DNA from: a virus
Virus record (IMG/VR): IMGVR_UViG_3300032093_000012
Span: 103,476 to 167,475 of that record
DNA length: 64,000 nucleotides
Direction: 5' to 3' (one strand)
Every line of letters begins with the position of its first letter. Within the stretch, counting starts at the first letter, position 1. The position numbers were made by a program, and so were the translations under genes. Below, piece after piece: positions 1 to 6,612 of this stretch. The notes below the pieces were generated by a model. That model did not search any database, was not told where the DNA came from, and saw only the letters and a list, made by a program, of their open reading frames with translations.

Positions 1-15
1 ATGATCTCATCTCCC

Positions 16-198
16 CTAGAACAAGAGACCAGCAGACTCACGTTCCTCAGCATCAAACCGCTTAACAACCGCCTCCTTGATCTCAGTCATACGAGCATGC
101 ATGCCCGGTACCTCAATAACCTCAGCGATACAGATCATCTCCTCAATAAAATCATGGATAGTCCAAGTGCTAGTCTTATTCTCAGAATAGGCAGACAT
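16..198 (-). CDS. small early protein, unknown
   Basis: A 60-residue acidic protein that I do not recognise. The ATG follows a GGAG ribosome site (start of mRNA reads GGAGTAAC-ATG) and lies about 40 bases downstream of a promoter of the early family on the same strand. That context is why this strand is preferred over the longer overlapping frame on the other strand. It is transcribed away from the rest of the early region, so the interval 199-793 is a divergent control region. Confidence 0.7.
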   Translation of the reverse strand: MSAYSENKTSTWTIHDFIEEMICIAEVIEVPGMHARMTEIKEAVVKRFDAEERESAGLLF

Positions 199-236
199 GT
201 GTTACTCCATAGGATATATTATGCTCGATACTGCTC

Positions 237-266
237 ATTATACAGTAGCAGTATATACCATGTACA
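237..266 (-). promoter_or_regulatory. early promoter, leftward
   Basis: Read on the minus strand: GCATGTACA supplies the -35 (TGTACA, 261-266), 18 bases follow, then TATAAT (237-242). It matches the rightward early promoters in the conserved GCA before TGTACA. It serves the gene ending at 16. Confidence 0.7.
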
Positions 267-546
267 TGCCCTGAAAGGGTCTATTATAGTATTACAAACC
301 AGAGAAATTGATAATTCTGACGTCCGCGCTAGGGTGTGTTTCTGTGGATGGAACACGATACCGCCTGCAGGAACACAACTACGCAGAGCTCTGTTCCGCA
401 TACAGGAACACGCGATGTGACACGAGCATGACTTGGCAATCCCAGTGTTTCGCATGGAGGAACACCGTGATCAGCAGCACGCATGACTGGCCTCCGGAGG
501 GTCCGGATCACCATTTATAGATCCATTCTATCACATCAGTTTTTTT

Positions 547-574
547 TGTACATAGCGCTTTAGTATAATGTACA
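547..574 (+). repeat. 28-bp element ending in TGTACA, copy 1
   Basis: The element begins and ends with the palindrome TGTACA and contains GCTTTAGTATAATG. Its right-hand TGTACA is the -35 of the promoter at 569-597. A copy in reverse orientation with a single mismatch is at 3151-3178, where again one end is a promoter -35. The arrangement suggests an operator that overlaps early promoters. Confidence 0.7.
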
Positions 575-597
575 CGTGCTGTGGGATGTGGTATAAT
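569..597 (+). promoter_or_regulatory. early promoter
   Basis: TGTACA (569-574), 17-base spacer, TATAAT (592-597), with TG two bases before the -10. There is no convincing gene immediately downstream. The transcript would run through the hairpin repeat at 610-628 towards the gene at 794. Confidence 0.7.
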
Positions 598-740
598 GAA
601 ATGAGGACATGTTTCGCATGGAGGAACACGGGATCTACCAACACTCCCAGCTCCCCGCTCTCCCCGGACTTCTATTATATCCTATCAAGTTTCCTGCCTA
701 TGTACACCGTTTTTTTTCGATTTTTTTTTCGAAATAAGCA

Positions 741-768
741 TGTACAATCCCGGTGAGCTTGATATAAT
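741..768 (+). promoter_or_regulatory. early promoter
   Basis: GAAATAAGCA precedes TGTACA (741-746); a 16-base spacer leads to TATAAT (763-768). This is the best match to the early family consensus. It serves the gene at 794. Confidence 0.8.
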
Positions 769-793
769 GATCTTATCGAATGGAGGAATGGTT

Positions 794-1099
794 ATGCAGT
801 TCACTCAGTCCCTCGCTTATACCCGCCTGCTGGCTAAGGGTGTGAAGATCATCGATTCCCGCTTCCGTCCTCTGGCTAAGCTGGATGATGATCGTCAGTT
901 TGAGGCCATAATGGAGATCGCGATGGAAACGATCGACGAATCCACTTTCGATCTCACGTACTTCCTCCGTAGTGAAGCTGAAGATGAGCTCGACGAGATG
1001 GAATACGAACTTCACATGACCCTCCAGGCTGATCTCACCTCATATCTCGTCAATGAGATTCGCGAGATCACCCGCCTCAAAAAAGAGATCGTCTTCTAA
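794..1099 (+). CDS. small acidic early protein, unknown
   Basis: A 101-residue acidic, mostly helical protein with no family I recognise. The start at 794 is chosen because GGAGG (782-786) is 7 bases upstream; the ATG at 788 would leave no spacing. It lies 26 bases downstream of a strong early promoter. Another promoter of the same family follows its stop codon, so it may be transcribed as a single gene. Confidence 0.75.
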   Translation: MQFTQSLAYTRLLAKGVKIIDSRFRPLAKLDDDRQFEAIMEIAMETIDESTFDLTYFLRSEAEDELDEMEYELHMTLQADLTSYLVNEIREITRLKKEIVF

Positions 1100-1107
1100 A
1101 AAAAGCA

Positions 1108-1135
1108 TGTACATGTCACCTGGATGTGGTACATT
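1108..1135 (+). promoter_or_regulatory. early promoter
   Basis: AAAAGCA then TGTACA (1108-1113), 16 bases, TACATT (1130-1135), a weaker -10 than its relatives, preceded by TG. Serves the gene at 1162. Confidence 0.65.
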
Positions 1136-1161
1136 TAGATAGTCAACTTGGAGAGAATCAC

Positions 1162-1500
1162 ATGAGCAAGTATCGTTCCTCGGCCTACGTGGCCACTGTG
1201 TATGACATCAATGATCCGCTCATTGCCGAGCAGAAGCGAATCGCACGTATCATCAATGCCAAGAAGCGAGTGTTCGAGTTGCAGGGTATTGGCAAGCAGG
1301 TGACGTATGGTGATCGCACCTACGTAGAACGCACGCGTGTCGTCGTTCGTCCTCGCCTTGGCAAGAACAATGTCCACGCACCACTCTATCGTCGTGGTGG
1401 AGCACTTAAGCGTATGAGTGCACAGACGATTCGTCCTGAACATGGCACACGCTTCGACGTGTACATGTCACCTGCCTTGGTCCAACGTAAAAAAGTTTGA
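1162..1500 (+). CDS. small basic early protein, unknown
   Basis: A 112-residue protein very rich in Arg and Lys, especially after residue 25. This fits a nucleic-acid-binding or host-takeover role, but no domain is recognised. The start at 1162 follows GGAGAGAATCAC; in-frame codons further upstream lack a ribosome site. It has its own early promoter upstream and another after its stop. Confidence 0.75.
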   Translation: MSKYRSSAYVATVYDINDPLIAEQKRIARIINAKKRVFELQGIGKQVTYGDRTYVERTRVVVRPRLGKNNVHAPLYRRGGALKRMSAQTIRPEHGTRFDVYMSPALVQRKKV

Positions 1501-1508
1501 AATAAGCA

Positions 1509-1537
1509 TGTACATATCACGGTGACTGTGGTAGGAT
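1509..1537 (+). promoter_or_regulatory. early promoter
   Basis: AAATAAGCA then TGTACA (1509-1514), 17 bases ending TGTGG, TAGGAT (1532-1537). Serves the genes at 1561 and 1813. Confidence 0.75.
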
Positions 1538-1560
1538 ATATCATGGTCAAGGAGAGAGAC

Positions 1561-1809
1561 ATGATACTGATCGAACTGACACTGCCCACCTTCTGGGCGT
1601 CTTCGCTGGTCAACGGTGACGACACCGGTCTAGATGACGAAGATCAAGCCCAGCTGGATGCCTTCATCGATGACATGGTCAACCAGTATGGCAAGTGCTG
1701 GTGCCTCGGCATCAAGGACGGCGATGAGCCTGTCTTCACCTCGTACCACGACGCCAATGCATTCGGTGTCCTGGCCTGTGACTGCGCAATCTTCGTATTT
1801 GAGGGCTGA
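1561..1809 (+). CDS. small acidic early protein, unknown
   Basis: An 82-residue acidic protein (Asp-rich around residues 18-40, with a later pair of Cys residues). The start is set by AAGGAGAGAGAC immediately before ATG 1561. It is followed after 3 bases by the next gene, so the two are probably co-transcribed. No function can be assigned. Confidence 0.75.
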   Translation: MILIELTLPTFWASSLVNGDDTGLDDEDQAQLDAFIDDMVNQYGKCWCLGIKDGDEPVFTSYHDANAFGVLACDCAIFVFEG

Positions 1810-1812
1810 ACC

Positions 1813-2049
1813 ATGCAAGCTGAACAACTCCACCTCGAGAACCTCCCATTGGCCGATGCACAGGCAAAGGCCATTGCCATCCTGAAGGACACCAAGACGA
1901 AACAGGCAAAAGTTAACAACCTGGTCCGAGACGTCCAGCGTGCCCGGTCCTCCCGCGAGGTCCAGCGCATCATGTGGAACACCCTGCTGGCAGGCACCGG
2001 CTTTGGCACGGTGGACAGCCCCTGGCAACAATTTCACAAAATGACGTAA
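1813..2049 (+). CDS. small early protein, unknown
   Basis: A 78-residue helical protein with alternating Lys/Arg and Glu, no recognised family. It starts 3 bases after the stop of the preceding gene, which suggests translational coupling. The following promoter at 2067 begins a new unit. Confidence 0.7.
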   Translation: MQAEQLHLENLPLADAQAKAIAILKDTKTKQAKVNNLVRDVQRARSSREVQRIMWNTLLAGTGFGTVDSPWQQFHKMT

Positions 2050-2066
2050 AAAACGCGAAATAAGCA

Positions 2067-2094
2067 TGTACAAGCATGCAGGACTTGATAAGAT
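2067..2094 (+). promoter_or_regulatory. early promoter
   Basis: CGAAATAAGCA then TGTACA (2067-2072), 16 bases, TAAGAT (2089-2094). Serves the genes at 2123 and 2234. Confidence 0.75.
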
Positions 2095-2122
2095 CAGATA
2101 GTAAGCAAATGGAGTACACACG

Positions 2123-2230
2123 ATGAGCACCTCAGATATCATGATTGTCCTGGCCCCGTTCGCGATCCTGTGGTCGGTCATGGCCATCGGGTTCCTCATC
2201 GTCCACATCTTTGAAGTGAAAGGAAACTAA
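2123..2230 (+). CDS. 35-residue membrane peptide
   Basis: A very short gene with GGAG 8 bases before its ATG. The product is one hydrophobic stretch (about residues 6-29, rich in Ile, Val, Leu, Ala) with a short polar tail, so a single-pass membrane peptide is likely. It directly follows an early promoter and is 3 bases upstream of the next gene. Small membrane peptides are common in phage early regions; no specific function is claimed. Confidence 0.6.
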   Translation: MSTSDIMIVLAPFAILWSVMAIGFLIVHIFEVKGN

Positions 2231-2233
2231 GTC

Positions 2234-2545
2234 ATGACTACTGCGACTGTTGAAGCCATCAAGGCCAAGAACCTCGACACCATGCGTGCTGTCACCCAGA
2301 TGCTCAAGGACGAGCAGCGCGCCCCTAAGCGTTCCACCAAGGAAGTCCCTGCTGCCAAGCTCCTGAAGGAAGTTGGTGTCAAGGTGCCCAAGCAGGCAGG
2401 TAAGGAAACGAAGCTGGCCTGTTCCCTGCGCTTGATCGAGACCTACAAGGTCCGTGATGAGTTTGTCAAGATGCTGCAGGGCCACTTCCCGGATCTGTCC
2501 GAGTTCAATGCCCGCTGCTACTTCAATAAGGTTCGTCAGGGGTGA
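2234..2545 (+). CDS. small basic early protein, unknown
   Basis: A 103-residue Lys-rich helical protein. The ATG at 2234 follows AAGGAAACTAAGTC, so the ribosome site overlaps the end of the preceding peptide gene. It is the last gene before a strong terminator at 2577, closing the unit that starts at the 2067 promoter. No family recognised. Confidence 0.75.
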   Translation: MTTATVEAIKAKNLDTMRAVTQMLKDEQRAPKRSTKEVPAAKLLKEVGVKVPKQAGKETKLACSLRLIETYKVRDEFVKMLQGHFPDLSEFNARCYFNKVRQG

Positions 2546-2576
2546 TCCCTCTCCTCCGTATACCCTGACGCTTGTT

Positions 2577-2613
2577 GGGGCCGGTTGCCTTAGCGCGCTG
2601 GCCCCACTTTTTT
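2577..2613 (+). terminator. rho-independent terminator
   Basis: GGGGCC (2577-2582) pairs with GGCCCC (2600-2605), followed by ACTTTTTT. It separates the 2067 unit from the promoter at 2626. Confidence 0.8.
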
Positions 2614-2625
2614 CGAAAATAAGCA

Positions 2626-2653
2626 TGTACAACCCCTCTGGATATGGTATTCT
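2626..2653 (+). promoter_or_regulatory. early promoter
   Basis: GAAAATAAGCA then TGTACA (2626-2631), 16 bases ending TATGG, TATTCT (2648-2653). Directly follows the terminator. Serves the genes at 2678 and 2880. Confidence 0.75.
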
Positions 2654-2677
2654 AGATTATACCAAGGAGAGAGCACC

Positions 2678-2878
2678 ATGTACACCGTTGACCAGATCCG
2701 CACCATCCTGGACGAGCTTGAGTCCAACTACTCGATGGCTATGGACTTCCAAGCCTATCCCCTGGCTAATCACCTCCTGAAGCAGATCGATGCCCTCCGG
2801 GATGAGTTGGTTGGCCTGATCATGGCCGAGGATCCTTATACGTCTGAGGCTGATGTCCGCTACTTCGAGGGGTTCTGA
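2678..2878 (+). CDS. small acidic early protein, unknown
   Basis: A 66-residue helical protein, start preceded by AAGGAGAGAGCACC, the same leader style as the genes at 1561 and 3225. It is one base upstream of the next gene. No family recognised. Confidence 0.75.
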   Translation: MYTVDQIRTILDELESNYSMAMDFQAYPLANHLLKQIDALRDELVGLIMAEDPYTSEADVRYFEGF

Positions 2879-2879
2879 G

Positions 2880-3146
2880 ATGCAGGTAATAGCCAACTGC
2901 CAGGCCGGTGGCCACAAGACCGGCGAGCTCAATGACATCACGGTCGAGGAGATCAGCGCCACCCTGGGCTTCGAGCCTAACGTGGATGATGATCCCTGTA
3001 AAGTGGTCAATTCCTGGGGCTTCACCGTCGATGGCCATGACTGTGGCATCTGGGACTATAAGGGCTCTCACAAGATCGGCATGTTCTCCACCTTCGGTCC
3101 GGACTACGTCTTCCGCGCACTGTTCTCACCATACTACAGCCGCTGA
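2880..3146 (+). CDS. small early protein, unknown
   Basis: An 88-residue protein with several Gly, Asp and aromatic residues in its second half, suggesting a small beta-rich fold. The start at 2880 lies one base after the upstream stop, with GAGGGG just before it. Function unknown. Confidence 0.7.
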   Translation: MQVIANCQAGGHKTGELNDITVEEISATLGFEPNVDDDPCKVVNSWGFTVDGHDCGIWDYKGSHKIGMFSTFGPDYVFRALFSPYYSR

Positions 3147-3150
3147 TTCC

Positions 3151-3178
3151 TGTACATTATACTAAAGCACTATGTACA
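3151..3178 (-). repeat. 28-bp element ending in TGTACA, copy 2 (inverted)
   Basis: Reverse-orientation copy of the element at 547-574 with one mismatch (GTGC against GCGC in the left half). Its right end is the -35 of the promoter at 3173. Confidence 0.7.
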
Positions 3179-3200
3179 AGGCACGTGACTGTGGTAGGAT
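3173..3200 (+). promoter_or_regulatory. early promoter
   Basis: TGTACA (3173-3178), 16 bases ending TGTGG, TAGGAT (3195-3200). Unlike its relatives it lacks GCA before TGTACA, because the -35 is the edge of the inverted 28-bp element. Serves the run of genes 3225-4131. Confidence 0.75.
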
Positions 3201-3224
3201 TAGATATCAAAAGGAGAGACTAAC

Positions 3225-3488
3225 ATGCAAGCACAGACCTACAGCATCATCGAAGCAGTCCAGGACTTTGGTCCGATCGTCCACGTGGACGAGGATCTTG
3301 GCTTCATCTTCTGCTGGAACCGCAACCACACCTTCAATGTCCTGACCAAGTTCAATGATCGTTATCAGGTGGTTGACGCTTTCCAGAACTACGACGTCGA
3401 ACGCACAGATTCGCTGACCAAAGTGATTAGCAAGTGCGAGTGCTATTGCATCAATCTCCATGACGAGCTCAACGAGGAGTATGCTTAA
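3225..3488 (+). CDS. small acidic early protein, unknown
   Basis: An 87-residue acidic protein with mixed alpha and beta character and a Cys-x-Cys near the end. AAAAGGAGAGACTAAC precedes the ATG. Its stop overlaps the next start (TAATG), indicating coupled translation in a four-gene unit. Not recognised. Confidence 0.75.
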   Translation: MQAQTYSIIEAVQDFGPIVHVDEDLGFIFCWNRNHTFNVLTKFNDRYQVVDAFQNYDVERTDSLTKVISKCECYCINLHDELNEEYA

Positions 3489-3673
3489 TGTCCAAGCTGT
3501 CTCAATTCATCGTCAAGCACAACGTCGAGGATGGCTACTCTGTGGCCTTTGCTGTGGAACGCATTGCCATCTTCCTTCGTTGTTCAGAGGACGAGATCCT
3601 CTCTGGTGCTCTTAATGACACCAAGGCTGCACAGTATCTTCTTAACCTTTCTCGGAGACTCGCTAATGTCTAA
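3488..3673 (+). CDS. small early protein, unknown
   Basis: A 61-residue protein translated by stop-start overlap with the gene before it and overlapping the next gene by 8 bases. It is not recognised; compact overlaps on both sides support it being real. Confidence 0.65.
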   Translation: MSKLSQFIVKHNVEDGYSVAFAVERIAIFLRCSEDEILSGALNDTKAAQYLLNLSRRLANV

Positions 3674-3941
3674 GAACCTCGAACTGGCGAAAGCCATCCG
3701 CCACGGCCTCTTCGCAGACCGCGCCACTGTCAAGGAAGCATTTGATTATGCCTTTGACGTCATCTCCCGCCTCCCTTCTTCTGAGCAGATCGCTGCCACG
3801 ACAGCCATGTACGTCGTCCTCAACACGATCTCCAAAGAGATTGAGAAGAACGAAGCGGCTGCAGAGGAATACCCTGCAGGCGGCGGCATCGAGAAGGCCT
3901 TTGCCACAGGCGACCACTCTCCCAAGAACGTCTGGCCATAA
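3666..3941 (+). CDS. small early protein, unknown
   Basis: A 91-residue helical protein. The start at 3666 is preferred over an upstream in-frame ATG at 3531, because CGGAG precedes it and it overlaps the previous stop in typical phage fashion. No function assigned. Confidence 0.7.
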   Translation: MSKNLELAKAIRHGLFADRATVKEAFDYAFDVISRLPSSEQIAATTAMYVVLNTISKEIEKNEAAAEEYPAGGGIEKAFATGDHSPKNVWP

Positions 3942-3951
3942 GGATAACACC

Positions 3952-4131
3952 ATGTCTGAGACACTGACTCCTACATCATGGACCATCATCGTCCGCAAGG
4001 GCTCCATTGGTGGCAACCTCATCATCCTCAAAGAGGAATACACCGACTATGACGCTGTCATGACCCGCCTTGACGAGGTCGAGCGCAACTACGGTAGCCG
4101 CTACTGGATCGACCTACGCACCCACTACTAG
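3952..4131 (+). CDS. small early protein, unknown
   Basis: A 59-residue protein with AAGGATAACACC before its ATG. Last gene of the 3225 unit. The 190 bases that follow (4132-4323) hold no gene I can support, only an AT-rich stretch and the promoter at 4289. Not recognised. Confidence 0.65.
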   Translation: MSETLTPTSWTIIVRKGSIGGNLIILKEEYTDYDAVMTRLDEVERNYGSRYWIDLRTHY

Positions 4132-4288
4132 GACTAGCCTAGAGCAGGACCAGTGACTATGGTAAGCTCTAGGTACCCTTTTACTATACTGGATCTAGTA
4201 CGTCGGTCTCCTATTAATAGACTTTGCGTTCCCTCACTTTGAAAATTTTTTCTGGAAATTTTTTTAGCTCTCCACGGTCATATAGCTG

Positions 4289-4317
4289 TTTACATCTGTC
4301 CTCATCTGGGGTATAAT
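4289..4317 (+). promoter_or_regulatory. sigma70-type promoter
   Basis: TTTACA (4289-4294), 17 bases, TATAAT (4312-4317). It lacks GCATGTACA, so it belongs to a different set from the promoters to its left. The predicted transcription start (about 7 bases after the -10) falls on the ATG of the next gene. Confidence 0.75.
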
Positions 4318-4323
4318 GATTTC

Positions 4324-4518
4324 ATGATCAAACATATTACTGATAAAGACAACTACTGGGTACGAGTTACCTGGCGTAAGACTGTGGTACCTTACGGTCC
4401 CCGTAAGGTACAGACTATTACCAACCTGAGTAGGGATAGAGCTTCTCAGTTGTACCGTAGGTATGACTATGAGATGGAAATCCTTGACATCTACAAGGTG
4501 GAGATGGGTCGAGGATGA
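4324..4518 (+). CDS. small basic protein, probably leaderless mRNA
   Basis: A 64-residue Arg-rich protein. Its ATG is 6 bases after the TATAAT box, exactly where transcription should begin, and no ribosome site precedes it. The next in-frame Met is near residue 50, so no sensible alternative start exists. The mRNA is therefore probably leaderless. It overlaps the next gene by an ATGA. Confidence 0.65.
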   Translation: MIKHITDKDNYWVRVTWRKTVVPYGPRKVQTITNLSRDRASQLYRRYDYEMEILDIYKVEMGRG

Positions 4519-4802
4519 GTAAGTATCGTTTAGAGGTATCTCATTGGACCCGTAGCCGTGATGGGGATGATTGGGTTGACTCAGAGTATTGGGTTAACTT
4601 TCAGTCTCTATCAGAGGGCATGGAGCGTATTGAGAGGATCTCCGATCCCTTGAACAGGAGTCTTATAGAGGTACGTCTCTACAACATGACTGATAGTAAG
4701 GACCTCGTTTACAGGAAAGACTTTATCTCAGGGAAGGTGGAGGATTATACTACTATCCCTGATTTCGATTATCACAACAAGGAGTATGACAATGGTAAGT
4801 AA
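4515..4802 (+). CDS. small protein, unknown
   Basis: A 95-residue protein rich in Asp, Ser and Tyr, probably a small beta-sheet fold. It starts by ATGA overlap with the preceding gene and overlaps the next by 11 bases, so 4324-5049 is one tightly coupled unit. Not recognised. Confidence 0.7.
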   Translation: MSKYRLEVSHWTRSRDGDDWVDSEYWVNFQSLSEGMERIERISDPLNRSLIEVRLYNMTDSKDLVYRKDFISGKVEDYTTIPDFDYHNKEYDNGK

Positions 4803-5049
4803 AGCAGCAGAATACACTAAGACTACAGATACTAAAGAGAAGAAGCCGGGCCGGTACGTGTTCTACGTGAACGTAGATCAGTACTGCAAGCAGGGTTGGT
4901 TGAACCAGATCTTCATGTCCGAGTCGCGCAGCGAGAAGCTGCTGCGTATCAAGGCTGAGATCGCTCGCTCAGGTTTCTTCAAGCCAGATGAGGAAGTCCT
5001 CATCGTCCCCTCTAACGGCACCCATCTCGAGAAGCTCTGGGAAGAGTAA
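4792..5049 (+). CDS. small basic protein, unknown
   Basis: An 85-residue protein; the first 20 residues are polar and Lys/Thr-rich, the rest looks globular. The ATG at 4792 has AAGGAG 7 bases upstream, making it better than the ATG at 4786. Function unknown. Confidence 0.7.
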   Translation: MVSKAAEYTKTTDTKEKKPGRYVFYVNVDQYCKQGWLNQIFMSESRSEKLLRIKAEIARSGFFKPDEEVLIVPSNGTHLEKLWEE

Positions 5050-5095
5050 GATCTCTCTGGAAATCTAGAAAAATGTGCCGTAATAGGATAGAGAA

Positions 5096-5302
5096 ATGAC
5101 AGACGTACTAGATGAACTGACACAGGCATATAGCTTTACCAGAGATGAACTTCTTGGTAAAGCTATCGACGAGATCGCTCAACAACGTAGACACATCGAG
5201 AACCTCTCTCGAGAACACTCAGACCTACGACATGAGAATCAGATCCTCGTAGAGATCAATCGAGACCTACACTGGAAAATGGAATATGAGAGGAAACACT
5301 AA
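5096..5302 (+). CDS. small coiled-coil protein, unknown
   Basis: A 68-residue protein dominated by Glu, Arg, His and Leu, which would form one long helix or coiled coil. It overlaps the start of the following phosphatase gene by one base (TAATG), suggesting joint expression. Confidence 0.7.
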   Translation: MTDVLDELTQAYSFTRDELLGKAIDEIAQQRRHIENLSREHSDLRHENQILVEINRDLHWKMEYERKH

Positions 5303-5760
5303 TGTCCGATGCATTTACACAGGAAGAAGCATGGATCTTCGACATGGATGGTACACTCGCTAACTCTAAATGGCGACAACACCACCTCATGGGCATCAAG
5401 AAAGACTGGAAAAGCTGGAATACCGGCATGATCCACGACCTGCCAAATCATGAGATCATCCAGTTTACTCATATCGCTAAGGAAAAAAACATCGCTGTCA
5501 TAGTCTGTACAGGCCGAGAGGATACATACAGAAAAGACACCGAAGATTGGCTCAAGATGCACTGCGTTTCCTACGATATGCTCTTCATGCGAAAGGCAAA
5601 AGACTATCGCAAGGATCAATTCATCAAGAAAGAAATGCTCGAGACTATCAAGTTTCTTAACTACAACCCTACACTCTCTTTCGACGATCGCGACCGAGTG
5701 GTCAAGATGTGGCGAGAAGAAGGTATCCGATGCTTTCAGGTCGACTACGGCGACTTTTAA
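5302..5760 (+). CDS. HAD-type 3'-phosphatase, like the C-terminal half of T4 polynucleotide kinase
   Basis: A 152-residue stand-alone HAD phosphatase. The catalytic motif FDMDGTLAN (D14 and D16) is near the start, CTGRE supplies motif II at about residue 72, and the C-terminal stretch with DDRDRVVKMW, then QV and GDF matches the end of T4 PseT (Pnkp), whose equivalent reads DDRTQVVEMW, QV, GDF. In T4 that domain removes 3'-phosphates and 2',3'-cyclic phosphates from broken tRNA before ligation; the kinase half is absent here. Its position just left of a tRNA array fits an RNA-repair or end-healing role, but a general nucleotide phosphatase cannot be excluded. Confidence 0.85.
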   Translation: MSDAFTQEEAWIFDMDGTLANSKWRQHHLMGIKKDWKSWNTGMIHDLPNHEIIQFTHIAKEKNIAVIVCTGREDTYRKDTEDWLKMHCVSYDMLFMRKAKDYRKDQFIKKEMLETIKFLNYNPTLSFDDRDRVVKMWREEGIRCFQVDYGDF

Positions 5761-5777
5761 CATAGAAAGGTGATAAT

Positions 5778-6050
5778 ATGCATATCAATGCCAACATCAG
5801 CGTAGAACTAGACGAAGATCAGGCTGACGAAGTCCTGCTTAACATCCTCAAGAGGGACTACGTACGTCTCTACGACGAACGTCAAGATCTCATGCAACGC
5901 GTCAATGAGCTTGCAGAGTACGAAAAAGAAGACCTTGAGCACATTAATGGCTACATAGTCGCTATCGAGACCCTCCTGAAGTACTACATGTACGTCGGAG
6001 ACGCTGAAGAGTTCATTCGAGGCGTAAAAGGGGTTTACATCTCTGAATAA
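5778..6050 (+). CDS. small acidic helical protein, unknown
   Basis: A 90-residue, Glu/Asp/Tyr-rich, helical protein starting after AAAGGTGATAAT. Similar small proteins are frequent in T4-like phages, but I cannot name it. The promoter at 6034 overlaps its last codons. Confidence 0.7.
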   Translation: MHINANISVELDEDQADEVLLNILKRDYVRLYDERQDLMQRVNELAEYEKEDLEHINGYIVAIETLLKYYMYVGDAEEFIRGVKGVYISE

Positions 6051-6062
6051 CCGTGGTATAAA
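6034..6062 (+). promoter_or_regulatory. sigma70-type promoter
   Basis: TTTACA (6034-6039), 17 bases, TATAAA (6057-6062); same class as the 4289 promoter. Serves the gene at 6091. Confidence 0.65.
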
Positions 6063-6090
6063 GAGTCTGTAAGTCACAAGGAGACACAAG

Positions 6091-6261
6091 ATGAACGTGT
6101 ATATCCAGTATCAAGACGTTACAGGCTCATGGTACCAAGTCATGGTCACAGAAAATGAGGGCCCTCGTATCCTCATGGCCATGAAGACAGTATCCAGCCA
6201 GTATCCTGGCTCACGTGTTCGTGCCGTTGATGAAAACGGGCGAGTAGTTGACATCCTCTAA
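6091..6261 (+). CDS. 56-residue protein, unknown
   Basis: A short gene with a strong AAGGAGACACAAG leader directly downstream of a promoter. The product is probably a small beta-sheet protein (alternating Val, Tyr, Gln) ending in VVDIL. Not recognised. Confidence 0.65.
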   Translation: MNVYIQYQDVTGSWYQVMVTENEGPRILMAMKTVSSQYPGSRVRAVDENGRVVDIL

Positions 6262-6270
6262 AAAAAGTTG

Positions 6271-6299
6271 TTGACAAATTTTCATCGTTGTAGTACTAT
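6271..6299 (+). promoter_or_regulatory. sigma70-type promoter
   Basis: TTGACA (6271-6276), 17 bases, TACTAT (6294-6299). Serves the winged-helix gene at 6343. Confidence 0.75.
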
Positions 6300-6342
6300 C
6301 TAAACAGTGGCAGTGAGCCACACAACTAGGAGAATATACATT

Positions 6343-6612
6343 ATGCGTAATACTCAGTCTACCAAGCTCGTCACCGCTCTCGAGAAGGGTGAAGAGCTCA
6401 CTGCCAAGCAGATCTCTGCTCGGTTCAACATCGCTAACCCTACCGCAGTCATCGCTAACCTTCGTTCCGAGGGTCATGTGATCTACACCAATACCCGCAA
6501 GAATCACCGCGGCGAAACGGTCTCTAAGTACCGTATCGGCAAGCCCACTAAGCGTCTCGTCGCCGCTGGTCTCGCTCTTCTCGGTGTCCAGGGTGCAGGA
6601 CTCGTCAACTAA
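6343..6612 (+). CDS. small helix-turn-helix protein
   Basis: An 89-residue basic protein. Residues 8-60 have the pattern of a winged helix-turn-helix: a helix, then LTAKQISARFNI as the first helix of the motif, NPTAVIANLRSEG as the recognition helix and a wing containing the Arg/His-rich turn. GGAGAATATACATT precedes the ATG. It would bind DNA and is a candidate regulator of the neighbouring early or tRNA genes; no target can be shown. Confidence 0.7.
   Translation: MRNTQSTKLVTALEKGEELTAKQISARFNIANPTAVIANLRSEGHVIYTNTRKNHRGETVSKYRIGKPTKRLVAAGLALLGVQGAGLVN

Larger units (their letters stand above)
336..628 (+). repeat. four hairpin repeats GTGTTYC-N7-GGAACAC
   Basis: Four short inverted repeats lie at 336-356, 392-410, 445-465 and 610-628, plus a half site GGAACAC at 370-376. 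The arms are GTGTTTC or TGTTCC and GGAACAC, always separated by exactly 7 bases; three of the four loops begin GCAT. Two copies (445 and 610) share the loop GCATGGA. They sit in the long gene-free interval 199-793 between divergent promoters. They could be palindromic protein-binding sites or RNA hairpins; the equal 7-base spacing fits either. Confidence 0.75.

Noticed and set aside
1-420. Long plus-strand frame opposite the gene at 16-198
   Set aside because: No ribosome site or promoter, starts at the window edge; the minus-strand gene has both.
336-628. CRISPR array
   Set aside because: Repeats are short hairpins with irregular spacing and no unique spacers of constant length.
1630-2208. 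192-codon minus-strand frame across 1630-2208
   Set aside because: Shadow of three plus-strand genes with good starts and promoters; no leader of its own.
2234-2545. Insertion sequence or homing endonuclease genes in the window
   Set aside because: No transposase, GIY-YIG, HNH or LAGLIDADG motif was found in any frame, here or elsewhere in the window.
2132-2632. 166-codon minus-strand frame
   Set aside because: It lies opposite genes at 2123, 2234 and a terminator; no ribosome site.
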